64,000 bases of DNA from JAVKBW01 sp040222995 (GTDB taxonomy: Bacteria > Pseudomonadota > Alphaproteobacteria > UBA8366 > Aestuariispiraceae). The stretch spans positions 62,001-126,000 of the forward strand of contig JAVKBW010000016.1 in assembly GCA_040222995.1 (NCBI GenBank). The letters are read 5' to 3'. Both the position numbers and the translations under genes were made by a program. The notes beneath the pieces were generated by a model that saw nothing but the letters and a program-made list of their open reading frames with translations, did not search any database and was not told where the DNA came from. Shown piece by piece: positions 35,051-43,814 of this stretch. Each line of letters starts with the position of its first letter. Position 1 is the stretch's first letter.

Positions 35051-37027
35051 TCATTCAGCGGCGGCATCGTTTTCGAATGAACTATCGCCCCGTTTCAGGC
35101 CGCGCGCCAGAAAACGGGCGGGATTGATCGCCTCCAGCACGTCTTTTTCCAATGCCGGCGGCGTACCGGCGATCAGATCGGCGATCACATCGCCCAGTAA
35201 CGGCCCCAACTGGTAGCCGCGGGCGCCCAGACCGGCGAGAATGTATAGACCCTCTCGATATGGCGGGTTCGCGGCCGGATCCTTGCCGTTCCGTAAATCG
35301 GCGTATCGTTCCAGAAATTCCGTTTCATTGCAGACGGCGCCGACCAGCGGCGCCCGGTCCGGCGGCGCGGCGCGCAGGCCGGCCCAGAGATCGGCGGGTT
35401 GCACGGACATCGGACGAGGCCGGGCGATGGCCTGATGCAGGGCGTTGAGGCAGACGTCATGATCGGTCTCGCTGGTAGTACGCCAGTCCCGATCGGCAAG
35501 GTCTCGCCAGCCTGCGAAGCTGGACCCCAGGACACGGAGGGTTCTGCCATTCACTGTCACCGCCGGGCTGAGATAGCCGTCGAAACTGAAACCGTTTTCC
35601 GGTACGCCCGGCAGACTGTCCGGATGGATCAGGCTGACCTGGCCGCGGTTGGTGTAGAGCGGCGTCTGTGCCAACTCGGCCAGCCGGGTTGAATAGGCGC
35701 CGGCGGCGACGATAACCGCATCACCCGACCAGACCGTCCGGCCATCGCCATCAATCAGACGCCAACCCGCGTCCGTTTCGTCGATCCGGGCGACAGTGGC
35801 CGCGCGCACATCGGGATTCAGGGCGCGGCAGGCGGCGACGGGGTCGATACAGCCGCTTTGTGCGAACCGGGCGATCGGGAAGGGGGACAGGGCAGGATCG
35901 TCGACCATGCAGGCAATCGATTTCGGCCACCCCAGCGCCGCCAGGGCCCTGGCCCGGCGGTCCGCAGCGGGCGGGCTTGTGGAAAGCGCATCGACGCCGC
36001 GCGGGCCGACCCAGATATCGCCTGTCCGCGCGTGCAACGCCTCATAGCGCCTGATCGAGTCGATGAAGGCGACGGCGTTCAGGCGTCCGGCGAGGCTGCC
36101 TTCCGCCGGCGGTTTGGGGGAGAGAATAACCGCCGGATTTCCCGTCATGCCGCCGCCGGGGGTTCCGCTGTCGTCGAATACAGTTACGTCGAACCCTCTG
36201 GTCCGTAACGAATACGCCGCCGATGAGCCGGCGATTCCCGAACCGATGACCGCGATACGCGATCCGGTCGCAAGCGATGGCGGCGGGGTCGACCAGTGCG
36301 GGTCCGGTTCAATCGGCTGGCGGTCCAGCCTGCCGACAAGACGTTCCTTTTTGCGGCCGAAGCCCGGCGTCTTCGAGACGCTGAAACCGGCTGCCTGCAA
36401 TCCGCGCCGGACATGGCCGGCTGCGGTAAATGTCGCGAAAGCCGCATCGGGTGCGGAAAGACCGGCAATACGGGCAAGCACAGCATCGGACCACATTGCA
36501 GGGTTTCTGGAAGGTGCAAATCCATCCAGAAACCAGGTGTCGATGCGACCTGTCAGTCTGTTCAGCATTAATTCTACATCGCCGAACAGCAGCGTCAGGG
36601 TGACGCGCCCGTCCTCAAAGTTAAGACGATGAAATCCGCCATGCCGGACCGGATAGGCATCAAGCAGGCCATTGGTCAGCGGCGAAAGATCGGTAAAGGG
36701 CTGCAAGGCCGTGCGAAGCTGGTCGCGGTCCAAAGGATAACCCTCGACCGCGATATAGTTCAGAACCGAGCCGGCGGGGGCTGTGCGTTTCCACATCGCC
36801 CAGGCGAGCAGAAAGTTCAGCCCGGTGCCGAAGCCGGTTTCGCCGATTGTGAAGGTCTGTCTGTTCCGCCAGCATTCGGGCGCGCCGATGCCGGTCAGAA
36901 AGACGTACTCCGACTCGGCGATACCGTCGGCGGGATTGAAATAAATGTCGTTGAAGTGCTGCGACGCGGGCGCGCCGCCCGCATCGTAGGCAAGTTCAGG
37001 GTGGGGAAGACGCGGCCACTGTGGCAT
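35051..37027 (-). CDS. mnmC: Bifunctional tRNA mnm5s2U34 methyltransferase / cmnm5s2U oxidoreductase
   Basis: 658 residues, the full two-domain MnmC. Residues about 1-240 are the SAM methyltransferase (GETGFGTGLNFLLAW, and DTWFLDGFAPSRNPAMWSD, which is diagnostic of MnmC1). Residues about 260-640 are the FAD-dependent oxidoreductase (IAVIGSGIAGSSAAYSL; C-terminal GLGARGYQLGPLLGDVIADLI). Together they finish the mnm5s2U wobble base in tRNAs. It is flanked by an XRE regulator upstream and the peroxidase downstream, all on the minus strand. Confidence 0.96.
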   Translation of the reverse strand: MPQWPRLPHPELAYDAGGAPASQHFNDIYFNPADGIAESEYVFLTGIGAPECWRNRQTFTIGETGFGTGLNFLLAWAMWKRTAPAGSVLNYIAVEGYPLDRDQLRTALQPFTDLSPLTNGLLDAYPVRHGGFHRLNFEDGRVTLTLLFGDVELMLNRLTGRIDTWFLDGFAPSRNPAMWSDAVLARIAGLSAPDAAFATFTAAGHVRRGLQAAGFSVSKTPGFGRKKERLVGRLDRQPIEPDPHWSTPPPSLATGSRIAVIGSGIAGSSAAYSLRTRGFDVTVFDDSGTPGGGMTGNPAVILSPKPPAEGSLAGRLNAVAFIDSIRRYEALHARTGDIWVGPRGVDALSTSPPAADRRARALAALGWPKSIACMVDDPALSPFPIARFAQSGCIDPVAACRALNPDVRAATVARIDETDAGWRLIDGDGRTVWSGDAVIVAAGAYSTRLAELAQTPLYTNRGQVSLIHPDSLPGVPENGFSFDGYLSPAVTVNGRTLRVLGSSFAGWRDLADRDWRTTSETDHDVCLNALHQAIARPRPMSVQPADLWAGLRAAPPDRAPLVGAVCNETEFLERYADLRNGKDPAANPPYREGLYILAGLGARGYQLGPLLGDVIADLIAGTPPALEKDVLEAINPARFLARGLKRGDSSFENDAAAE

Positions 37028-37059
37028 GGCCGCAATTTAGCGGGTTCCCGGCTTCTGCG

Positions 37060-37443
37060 CTAGTCGCCGTGTTTCTGCGACAGGTGTTCTTCAAGCCGGT
37101 CTTCCATGTCGTTCAGAATATCGGAAATTTCCTGAAGTTTGGTCCGGGTGCTGGCGATCTGGCCGCGCAGGGAATCCGTGGCGGAACAATTCTGGTCAAT
37201 GCTGAATTCACCGTCGCCGCCGTCCAGAATCCAGTAGGCCGAGACCCGCAGAACGCCGGCGAGATTGACCAACCGATTTGCCCGCGGTTCCTTTTCACCG
37301 CTTTCCCAGGCTCGATACGTTTCCGCCGTCACGCCGATGAGCTGCGCAACGGTTTCCGGCGCAAGGCCGATATTTTCACGGGCCTGTATCAGGCGGTCGG
37401 CAACAGTTTCAGTTGATTTCACTCGTTCCGCAACGGCGGTCAT
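37060..37443 (-). CDS. XRE-family helix-turn-helix regulator with C-terminal coiled coil
   Basis: 127 residues from the ATG at 37443, which has AAGGAGT 7 bases upstream. An HTH_3 domain lies at about 13-75 (RENIGLAPETVAQLIGVTAETYRAWESGEKEPRANRLVNLAGVL...YWILDG) and a heptad-like coiled coil at about 92-125. It probably binds DNA as a dimer. The promoter side holds a GTAAC-N13-GTTAC inverted repeat (37511-37533), a plausible autoregulatory operator. Targets are unknown. Confidence 0.88.
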   Translation of the reverse strand: MTAVAERVKSTETVADRLIQARENIGLAPETVAQLIGVTAETYRAWESGEKEPRANRLVNLAGVLRVSAYWILDGGDGEFSIDQNCSATDSLRGQIASTRTKLQEISDILNDMEDRLEEHLSQKHGD

Positions 37444-37750
37444 TTTTGACTCCTTCTGCAGCATTGGCTGGATTTGATTCAGCATCGCTCAGGGCGACGC
37501 GATTTTAGGCGTAACCTACATCGGGGATGTTACAGGTTTGCGCACAATGAGAATTCTGTGAATTCCGATCTGTCTCCAAGCATAGGCATTTTGCAGATGC
37601 GAACAAGGCCTAATCCCTTTTTAGTGACCTGTCGCCCGGTAAAGCCATTCTATTCTGGTTCGTTTGGCATCGAATCTGCTTACAAGATCATACAGGTCCG
37701 GCGGCGGGCCGGATTGTCATTAAACAGTGCTGTTTCCAGGGGTTTTGCGG
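37444..37750. other. 307-base divergent intergenic region with inverted repeats
   Basis: The gap between the XRE regulator and the epimerase gene holds three perfect short inverted repeats: GTAAC-N13-GTTAC (37511-37533), GAATTC-tgt-GAATTC (37551-37565) and AAACAG-tg-CTGTTT (37722-37735). The last ends 15 bases before the likely epimerase start. No further coding frame was supported. Confidence 0.5.
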
Positions 37751-38761
37751 GTGAAAAAGCGTACGGTCGGCCATTTTGATTTCGAAACCGGGCTGTCGCC
37801 GGTTGCGCGCCGTGTTGTGGTGACGGGGGGCGCGGGTTTCCTGGGCTCTCACCTGTGCGCGGCCCTGCTGAACCGGGGCGACGAGGTTTTGTGCGTCGAC
37901 AATTTCTATACCGGTCGGCGGTCGCTGGTCGCCCCCCTGCTGGACGAACCGCGGTTCGAACTCGTGCGTCACGACATTACCTTCCCGCTGTATGTCGAGG
38001 CGGATGAAATCTACAACATGGCCTGTCCGGCCTCGCCGATCCATTACCAGCGCGATCCGGTGCAGACGACGAAGACCAGCGTCGTCGGCGCGATCAACAT
38101 GCTGGGGCTCGCCAAACGCTGCAAGGCGAAGATGTTCCAGGCGTCGACCAGCGAGATCTACGGCGACCCGAACGTGCACCCGCAGCAGGAAGATTATTTC
38201 GGTAATGTCACAACCATCGGGCCGCGCGCCTGTTACGATGAAGGCAAACGCTGTGCGGAAACCCTGTGCTTCGATTATCACCGTCAGAACGGACTCGCCG
38301 TCCGGGTGGCGCGCATCTTCAATACCTACGGCCCGAACATGCACCCCGATGACGGGCGTGTCGTATCCACCTTCATCCTGCAGGCTTTGCAGAACCGGCC
38401 CATTACTATCCAGGGCGAAGGCGATCAGACCCGGTCGTTCTGCTATGTCGACGATCTGGTAACCGGTATCCTCTCGATGATGGAAAGCGGCGAGGAGGGG
38501 GCGGTCGGCCCGATCAATCTCGGCAACCCGCACGAAATCACGGTGCGGCAACTGGCCGAGCGGATTATCGATCTGACCGGCTCATCCTCGTCCCTGACCT
38601 TCAACCCGCTGCCGGAAAACGATCCGGTGCGCCGTTGCCCGAATATCGACCGCGCCCGGTCGGTTCTCGGGTGGGAGCCGACCATCGGTCTGGATGACGG
38701 CTTGCGGAAAACAATCGCCTATTTCGAAGGCTATCTGCGTTCTACGGCTTCGGCGCGGTAA
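37751..38761 (+). CDS. NAD-dependent epimerase, UDP-glucuronate decarboxylase (UXS) type
   Basis: 336 residues from a GTG at 37751 with AGGGG upstream; an in-frame GTG at 37727 is the alternative. The short-chain dehydrogenase fold shows the NAD motif VVTGGAGFLGSHL (GxxGxxG at 26-32), the substrate-region YNMACPASPIHYQ (diagnostic of UXS), and the catalytic YDEGKR (YxxxK). UXS enzymes turn UDP-glucuronate into UDP-xylose for cell-surface polysaccharide. It ends in a 20-base 3' overlap with the convergent glycosyltransferase gene. Confidence 0.9.
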   Translation: MKKRTVGHFDFETGLSPVARRVVVTGGAGFLGSHLCAALLNRGDEVLCVDNFYTGRRSLVAPLLDEPRFELVRHDITFPLYVEADEIYNMACPASPIHYQRDPVQTTKTSVVGAINMLGLAKRCKAKMFQASTSEIYGDPNVHPQQEDYFGNVTTIGPRACYDEGKRCAETLCFDYHRQNGLAVRVARIFNTYGPNMHPDDGRVVSTFILQALQNRPITIQGEGDQTRSFCYVDDLVTGILSMMESGEEGAVGPINLGNPHEITVRQLAERIIDLTGSSSSLTFNPLPENDPVRRCPNIDRARSVLGWEPTIGLDDGLRKTIAYFEGYLRSTASAR

Positions 38762-39656
38762 GCACGCCGGTTTCGGTCAGCAGGTCGAAATGCCGGTCCA
38801 GAAAACCCTGCAACAGGGTCAGTTGCCGGTTGCGCAGGTCTTCCCGCAGGAACAGTTTCAGGTTTCCGGTCGTCGCATATCCGCGCAGGCCGTAGCGAAT
38901 GTCGCCGTCGACATGACGCTCGCCGTTCGACGTGGTGTGGATCAGCTTCACCGGATCGTCGTTAAGCCCCGCTGTGTCGAGCAAAGGTCCGTGCGCGTTC
39001 CACTCCGCTGTGTCGAGCAGGCGGATCCTGTCCGGGTCGGCATGGGCGAGAACGTTGAAGCAGTTCTGTTCGAACAGCAGCCAGTCGCGCTGCCGCAGGG
39101 TCAGGTCGCGCCAGGCGCGCGCGATCGCCAGGTCCGCCACGATCACGAACCCTGTATTCAGATACGGGGCTGTACCGGCGACCGAATGGGCGGACAGAAG
39201 GGTCTTGAAGGCGGAAAGGTCTTCGCCGCGTTTTTCCCAGTCCGAAATGAAGCCGTCGAGATCGACGCCATTCGCATCCGGACACAAGGCAGCCGCGCAA
39301 TCGGTCCGAAGCAAATCGTCGGCAAGCGCTTCTATTGCAGCGGCGACCGGCCGTTCGGCGACGATATCGGCGTCGATCCAGACGAAACCGTCCGATCCGT
39401 CGGTTTCCGGGCGGGCCGGCAGAAAATCGACCATCGCGGCCTTGGCATACCAGGGGTGGCGGCGGTCTTTCAGGTGGTCCGGCTTTGCCAGCAGCAGGCC
39501 CAGCGCATTCAGGAAATCGCGGTGAACGGCATCGAACCCGAAATCGCAGACATGTACAGGGGTGTCAGGGTCATGTTCGTGCATCGATTGCAGAAGCATG
39601 CAGAGATTGCCGAATAGCCGGCTGTCGGCTCCGGTGATCAGGCTAAGCTTGTGCAT
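38742..39656 (-). CDS. Glycosyltransferase-like protein (GT-A fold, GT8-like)
   Basis: 304 residues, soluble. A DxD-type motif is visible in GFVWIDADIVAERP (about 90-103), preceded by a nucleotide-sugar-binding style N-terminus (KLSLITGADSRLFGNLCMLLQSMHEHDP). ALLDTG-like and LLFEQNCFNVL segments follow (about 175-200). It probably moves a sugar from a nucleotide donor to a surface glycan. The nearby UXS gene could supply a UDP-sugar, but the two genes are convergent, not an operon. Assignment is moderate. Confidence 0.7.
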   Translation of the reverse strand: MHKLSLITGADSRLFGNLCMLLQSMHEHDPDTPVHVCDFGFDAVHRDFLNALGLLLAKPDHLKDRRHPWYAKAAMVDFLPARPETDGSDGFVWIDADIVAERPVAAAIEALADDLLRTDCAAALCPDANGVDLDGFISDWEKRGEDLSAFKTLLSAHSVAGTAPYLNTGFVIVADLAIARAWRDLTLRQRDWLLFEQNCFNVLAHADPDRIRLLDTAEWNAHGPLLDTAGLNDDPVKLIHTTSNGERHVDGDIRYGLRGYATTGNLKLFLREDLRNRQLTLLQGFLDRHFDLLTETGVLTAPKP

Positions 39657-39755
39657 GGGCCGAGACAGCCTCCCCGTTGAAACGAAAACAGGCGGGGCTG
39701 TTCGCCGCCGCCTGTCAGTATCGCATGATTTGCGATTGCTGTCGCGTCAGGGTGC

Positions 39756-40109
39756 TCAGGCAGCCGCTGTTTTCTTCGCCGTCGCTTCTTCGGTCCGTCG
39801 GCGATAGGCGACATCGCAGTGTTTCGTGCAATAGGGTTTGCCCGGCACGGCGGATTCGCCGCAGAACTTGAACTCGTCCTGGCCGGGATGGCCCATCGGC
39901 CACTGGCAGGTCCGCTCGCTACGGTTGAGGTCCATCGGCATGTCATGCCGTTTGATCGTCTGCGGTTTCGAGGAAAGGCCCATCCGGTGCGCTTTTCCGA
40001 TCACCGCATTTCGTGTGACACCGCCCAGACGATCGGCGATCTGCCGCGCCGTATAGCCGCTTTTCCACAACCCTTTTAACGTTTCAACCCGTTCTTCGGT
40101 CCATTCCAT
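39756..40109 (-). CDS. gcrA: GcrA-family cell-cycle regulator
   Basis: 117 residues. The N-terminal domain WTEERVETLKGLWKSGYTARQIADRLGGVTRNAVIGKAHRMGL (about 3-46) is the GcrA DNA-binding fold, and the C-terminal region with WPMGHPGQDEFKFCG...PGKPYCTKHCDVAY (about 70-102, four cysteines with His) is the second conserved part. In Caulobacter GcrA binds sigma-70 and activates promoters carrying methylated GANTC sites. The presence of GcrA implies a CcrM-type adenine methyltransferase elsewhere. No GANTC site was seen in the 100 bases upstream. Confidence 0.96.
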   Translation of the reverse strand: MEWTEERVETLKGLWKSGYTARQIADRLGGVTRNAVIGKAHRMGLSSKPQTIKRHDMPMDLNRSERTCQWPMGHPGQDEFKFCGESAVPGKPYCTKHCDVAYRRRTEEATAKKTAAA

Positions 40110-40382
40110 GGCTGTCTCGTCCCCTATTGGTCCGTGTATTCGATGCCCCTGATATGGCTAAAACGCCATAAACCTACTATAGGTACCCAAATACAATATA
40201 TATAGTGTTTGCCTCGCCAGACATACACAATATCGGGTGAGCTAGCCGGGCTCAACCCTGTTTTTCAGAATTTCTCAGGAATTTGTCGATTGAATGGCCG
40301 ACATAAGACCAAGCGGTGGAAATTGCTGAATAATTTGTAGGGCGATTCGACGCGCCGTCGATCCCTATTGATCGCCGGCCGG

Positions 40383-40661
40383 TCAGCCGTGCCGGGTCAC
40401 CTGGCCCAGCGTTGGCCATTCCGGCCGCGTCGATATATCCTTCGATCCGCATCCGCTGCATCTGAGATGCTGGCCGATATCCGGCACCGGCACCATCGGC
40501 CCGGCTTCCGCCACGATCAGATCCGGCGGAATGCTCGAACTGTGGCCGCACCGGTTGCACCAGCAGAAAATCGGAATCGCATCCGCCAGCAGATCGCCGA
40601 CGCAGGTCGCCCGCCGCCGGTGATCCCGCTTCGACAAGTCCTGCTGTTTGATCCGGCCCAT
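40383..40661 (-). CDS. Small zinc-ribbon-like protein
   Basis: 92 residues. Two cysteine pairs, C35-x2-C38 (CWCNRCGH) and C68-x2-C71 (RCSGCGS), are spaced as in a zinc ribbon; the end reads ISTRPEWPTLGQVTRHG, a pattern common in small alphaproteobacterial conserved proteins. Function unknown; DNA, RNA or protein binding is possible. A longer frame on the same strand (40252-40791) was rejected because it lacks the Cys pattern. The 270 bases between this gene and gcrA hold no supported gene, only AT-rich sequence upstream of gcrA. Confidence 0.75.
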   Translation of the reverse strand: MGRIKQQDLSKRDHRRRATCVGDLLADAIPIFCWCNRCGHSSSIPPDLIVAEAGPMVPVPDIGQHLRCSGCGSKDISTRPEWPTLGQVTRHG

Positions 40662-40774
40662 CGTTTCTCTCTATTTGTACCATATATGTTCTCTTTAATG
40701 TTCGGCGGCAAGTCAATAGAAGAGATGCGGTTTTGCTGTGAATGTCAGGGATGGAGTCGCAGACGATTGAAAAA

Positions 40775-41119
40775 TCAGGACTTTTGAGCAATCACCCAGA
40801 GTGGTTTATCGAACAGGGTCAGAACCTCGCGCAAGTCCTGACCGCGCTTCAGGGTCCGACGGCCGGACAGCACGACATATTCGTTGGTCTTGCCGTTATT
40901 GCGCTTTGCGACGGAAAAAGCCGGAACGTCGAAACTGTTCCGGAACACCGAAAACACGGCGACCGAGCCATGCTGGTCGATGGCGTAGTCGCGCCATTCT
41001 CCGGTCATGACCCGCTTGGAATAAACATTCAGCAACAATCTGAGTTCAACGCGATCAAAGGCGACGCGTTTGCCTTTTGACTTACGGCGAAATTCGACCA
41101 GATCGATCAGGTTCGTCAT
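40775..41119 (-). CDS. DUF2794-family protein
   Basis: 114 residues matching DUF2794, a small alphaproteobacterial family: VAFDRVELRLLLNVYSKRVMTGEWRDYAIDQHGSVAVFSVFRNSFDVPAFSVAK and ...RRTLKRGQDLREVLTLFDKPLW. The protein is soluble, with no known activity. It stands alone on the minus strand between the zinc-ribbon gene and a lipoprotein gene. Confidence 0.88.
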   Translation of the reverse strand: MTNLIDLVEFRRKSKGKRVAFDRVELRLLLNVYSKRVMTGEWRDYAIDQHGSVAVFSVFRNSFDVPAFSVAKRNNGKTNEYVVLSGRRTLKRGQDLREVLTLFDKPLWVIAQKS

Positions 41120-41223
41120 GTACGCCCGTGCTGAGTGCCGTGCCTGAAAGCATTACACCCACGAAACCTGCCGACGGCAACAGAAATGTCACAAAAAGTT
41201 GCCCGCGACGGTCGGGTTCTGGG

Positions 41224-41598
41224 CTACTGGACGTAGTATCGCCCGTCCCGGTAGGGGTCGGGTTCGGTGTAGCAGGTAATGGTGCCCAGGGATTTGTAGC
41301 AGTACCGGGGCTCCTCGATCACGCCCATTTCATACGGCCGGCACAATGGTCCGCCATCCCGCGACTGCCGCACGCTGTTGCAGTCCTGGCCGGTGATATA
41401 GTCGGCAATATGGTCTGTCGGAAGCTTGTCGGTGTTGATCGTCGTGGCCGTTGCGCCGCCAAGCGCAATCAGGGGCGCGCTGACGCCGCTGCAGGCCGCC
41501 AGCGACAGGCCTGCTGCAAGCGCGACTGCGACCGGCCGAAGCCGTCCCGGTAACGGAACCGGCCAACCGATGGCGGATAACAATCTGGAACGGATCAT
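41224..41598 (-). CDS. Putative lipoprotein of unknown function
   Basis: 124 residues from the ATG at 41598. Residues about 18-38 are a lipoprotein signal ending in the lipobox LSLAAC, so the mature protein would be lipidated at that Cys. The rest contains several cysteines (DCNSVRQ...GPLCRPYE...RYCYKS...ITCYTEPDPYRDGRYYV) that could form disulfides. I do not recognise a named family. It is divergent from the YfgM-like gene across 175 bases. Confidence 0.75.
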   Translation of the reverse strand: MIRSRLLSAIGWPVPLPGRLRPVAVALAAGLSLAACSGVSAPLIALGGATATTINTDKLPTDHIADYITGQDCNSVRQSRDGGPLCRPYEMGVIEEPRYCYKSLGTITCYTEPDPYRDGRYYVQ

Positions 41599-41773
41599 GT
41601 CTGGTCTCACCAACGAATGTTGTTTGCCGGAAGAATAAGCACATTTCATGCCAGTTGCGGCCTGTCTTCAGACCCGCTTTGACAAAGCCCTGCTTGCGAT
41701 AGGCCGCCGATATATCTAAACAAACCCGAGATGTATGGTTCACGAATTGTATCGCTAGGCAGGAGGCCTGACC

Positions 41774-42418
41774 ATGGCCGAAATTCTTCGGGAAATCGAC
41801 GAAGAGCTTCGTCAAGACCAGCTAAAAGTCATCTGGCGCAAACACGGAACGGCCATTGTCGCCGTCGTGCTCGCCGTTGTCATCGCAATCGGGGGCTTTC
41901 AGGGCTGGAAGTACTGGGAAGCGAAGAAGCGGCAGGAAGATGCGACGGCCTACGCAATCGCACTGGACATCGCCGCCGAGGGCGATGCGAACGGCGCCGT
42001 CAACCAGTTGACGACATCGGCGGAAGACGCGAGCGACGGCTACAAGTTGCTGATGCATTTCCAGGCCGCCGCGCTGAAGGCTGAGGAAGGCGATGCGGAA
42101 GGGGCGATTGCGGATTACGAAAAAATCGCGGCGACCGCCGGCATTGATGACGTGTACCGCGACCTGGCGACTGTCCTGCTGATCATGCGCCGTGCGGAAA
42201 CAGGCAATACCGAGGGTCTTCTGGACCGACTGGCGCCGCTTGCCGAAGACGGCCGACCGTTCCGGTATACGGCGCGTGAGGTCGCGGCTTCCATCGCACT
42301 CGAAGCCGGCAAACTGGACGAAGCGCGTGCGCATCTGACGCGAATCACCGACGATTTGACCGCGCCGCAGGGTGCGAGAGGCCGTGCGGCCGAAATACTG
42401 GCTGCGATCGGCGGATAG
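41774..42418 (+). CDS. YfgM-like membrane-anchored TPR protein
   Basis: 214 residues. A cytoplasmic start (EILREIDEELRQDQLKVIWRKHG) precedes one transmembrane helix (about 26-46) and a periplasmic TPR region (about 55-210; TPR_21/YfgM type). In E. coli YfgM sits by SecYEG with PpiD and helps hand over exported proteins. The gene order yfgM-bamB-der is shared with gammaproteobacteria and supports the call. AGGAGG lies 8 bases upstream of the ATG. Confidence 0.88.
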   Translation: MAEILREIDEELRQDQLKVIWRKHGTAIVAVVLAVVIAIGGFQGWKYWEAKKRQEDATAYAIALDIAAEGDANGAVNQLTTSAEDASDGYKLLMHFQAAALKAEEGDAEGAIADYEKIAATAGIDDVYRDLATVLLIMRRAETGNTEGLLDRLAPLAEDGRPFRYTAREVAASIALEAGKLDEARAHLTRITDDLTAPQGARGRAAEILAAIGG

Positions 42419-42463
42419 TTTTCTAACGGCTGCGAGTGATCCAGCGACTGGAATTTATAGGAT

Positions 42464-43795
42464 ATGAAGCTGCACGTTGGTATTTGCAGGGCAATCCTGG
42501 GGATCGGCATCATTGCCGCATTGCCGGGATGCGATAGCTGGTTCGGCGAGGATGAAGCGCCGCCGCTGCCGGGCGAGCGGATTGCGGTGATGCTGCAGGA
42601 ATCCGACCTCGATCCGGATCCCCGACTGTCGGACCTGTCGGTTCTTCTGCCGAAGCCCTACGTCAACGAAGCCTGGCCTCAGGCAGGCGGATTTCCCGAT
42701 CATGCGATGCATCATCTGGAGCTTCCCGAAGCCATTTCGGAGTTGTGGGAGGTCAGTTTCGGTGCCGGGTCCGCAGGCGATCAGCGAATTCTGGCGACCC
42801 CCATCGTCGCCGATGGGCTGATCTACACCCTGGATCGCGATTTCGAAGTCCGCGCGTTCGACGCCGAAACCGGTAAATCGGTCTGGCAGCACGAGATCGG
42901 GTTTCCCGATGAAGATGACGAGGCGTTCGGTGGCGGCATCGCATACGAAGACGGGCGACTGTTCGTCAGCACCGGCTATGCCCAGTTGATAACGCTCGAT
43001 GCCCGATCGGGCGATGAATTGTGGCGCGCGCCGCTGACCGGGCCGGCGCGGGCCGCGCCGACAGTGCTCGACGGTACGGTGATCGCCGTCAGCATCGATA
43101 ACCAGACGGTGGCGTTCGATGCGGTGACCGGCATTGTCAGATGGAACCATGCCGGCTTTGCGGAAAATGCCGGGCTTCTTGGCGGCGCAAGCCCCGCCGC
43201 ATTCGAGAAAACCGTTATCATCCCGTATTCTTCCGGTGAACTCTACGCCATCCGGCTCGAAAATGGCCGGGTAAGCTGGTCCGACAGCCTTACCAGCGCC
43301 CGCCGGTCCGATGCCCTGTCGTCTTTGGCCGATATTCGCGGCCTTCCGGTTGTCGACCGCGGCCTGGTCGTGGCGATCAGCCATGCCGGCCGGATGGTGG
43401 CGATCGACCTGAATACCGGTATCCGGTCCTGGGACCGCCGGATCGGCGGATTGAACCAGCCCTGGGTCGCCGGTGAATTCATCTATGTCGTCACCATCGA
43501 CAACTATCTTGCCGCACTGACCCGCCGTGGCGGGCGTGTCCGGTGGCTGACTCGGTTGCCCGCCTACGAAGATCCGGAAGACAGGTCGGGCGCGATAAAC
43601 TGGGTTGGCCCCGTGCTGGCGGGCGACCGTCTGCTGGTGGCGAACAACCTTGGTCAGGTTCTGGCGGTGTCGCCTTACACCGGCGATCCACTGGGGCAGA
43701 TCGATGTCGACGACCCGGTCAGCGTTGCACCGATCGTGGCGAATGGAACGCTTTACATCCAAACCGATGGCGGCCGGCTGCGCGCATATCGCTGA
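42464..43795 (+). CDS. bamB: Outer-membrane protein assembly factor BamB-like lipoprotein
   Basis: 443 residues. A lipoprotein signal ends in the lipobox ALPGC (Cys near residue 23). The mature part is a PQQ-type eight-bladed beta-propeller: repeated ...DGLIYTLDRDFEVRAFDAETGKSVWQHEIG..., ...DARSGDELWRAPL and ...DLNTGIRSWDRRIGG blades. BamB is part of the Bam complex that inserts beta-barrel proteins into the outer membrane. Alphaproteobacterial members are longer than the E. coli protein. It lies between the yfgM-like gene and der. Confidence 0.92.
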   Translation: MKLHVGICRAILGIGIIAALPGCDSWFGEDEAPPLPGERIAVMLQESDLDPDPRLSDLSVLLPKPYVNEAWPQAGGFPDHAMHHLELPEAISELWEVSFGAGSAGDQRILATPIVADGLIYTLDRDFEVRAFDAETGKSVWQHEIGFPDEDDEAFGGGIAYEDGRLFVSTGYAQLITLDARSGDELWRAPLTGPARAAPTVLDGTVIAVSIDNQTVAFDAVTGIVRWNHAGFAENAGLLGGASPAAFEKTVIIPYSSGELYAIRLENGRVSWSDSLTSARRSDALSSLADIRGLPVVDRGLVVAISHAGRMVAIDLNTGIRSWDRRIGGLNQPWVAGEFIYVVTIDNYLAALTRRGGRVRWLTRLPAYEDPEDRSGAINWVGPVLAGDRLLVANNLGQVLAVSPYTGDPLGQIDVDDPVSVAPIVANGTLYIQTDGGRLRAYR

Positions 43796-43814
43796 CCGCG
43801 GGATTTGTTAATAG

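Noticed and set aside
40677..40703. Possible LexA (SOS) box GTAC-N7-GTTC, with GTTC-N8-GTTC next to it
   Set aside because: The alphaproteobacterial consensus is GTTC-N7-GTTC; one copy has a mismatch and the other wrong spacing, and the downstream gene has no known repair role.
40252..40791. 179-residue minus-strand frame overlapping the zinc-ribbon gene
   Set aside because: The 92-residue frame has paired CxxC motifs and a family-like ending; the longer one has none.
42455..43762. 435-residue minus-strand frame opposite bamB
   Set aside because: Shadow frame; the plus strand carries a lipobox and propeller repeats.
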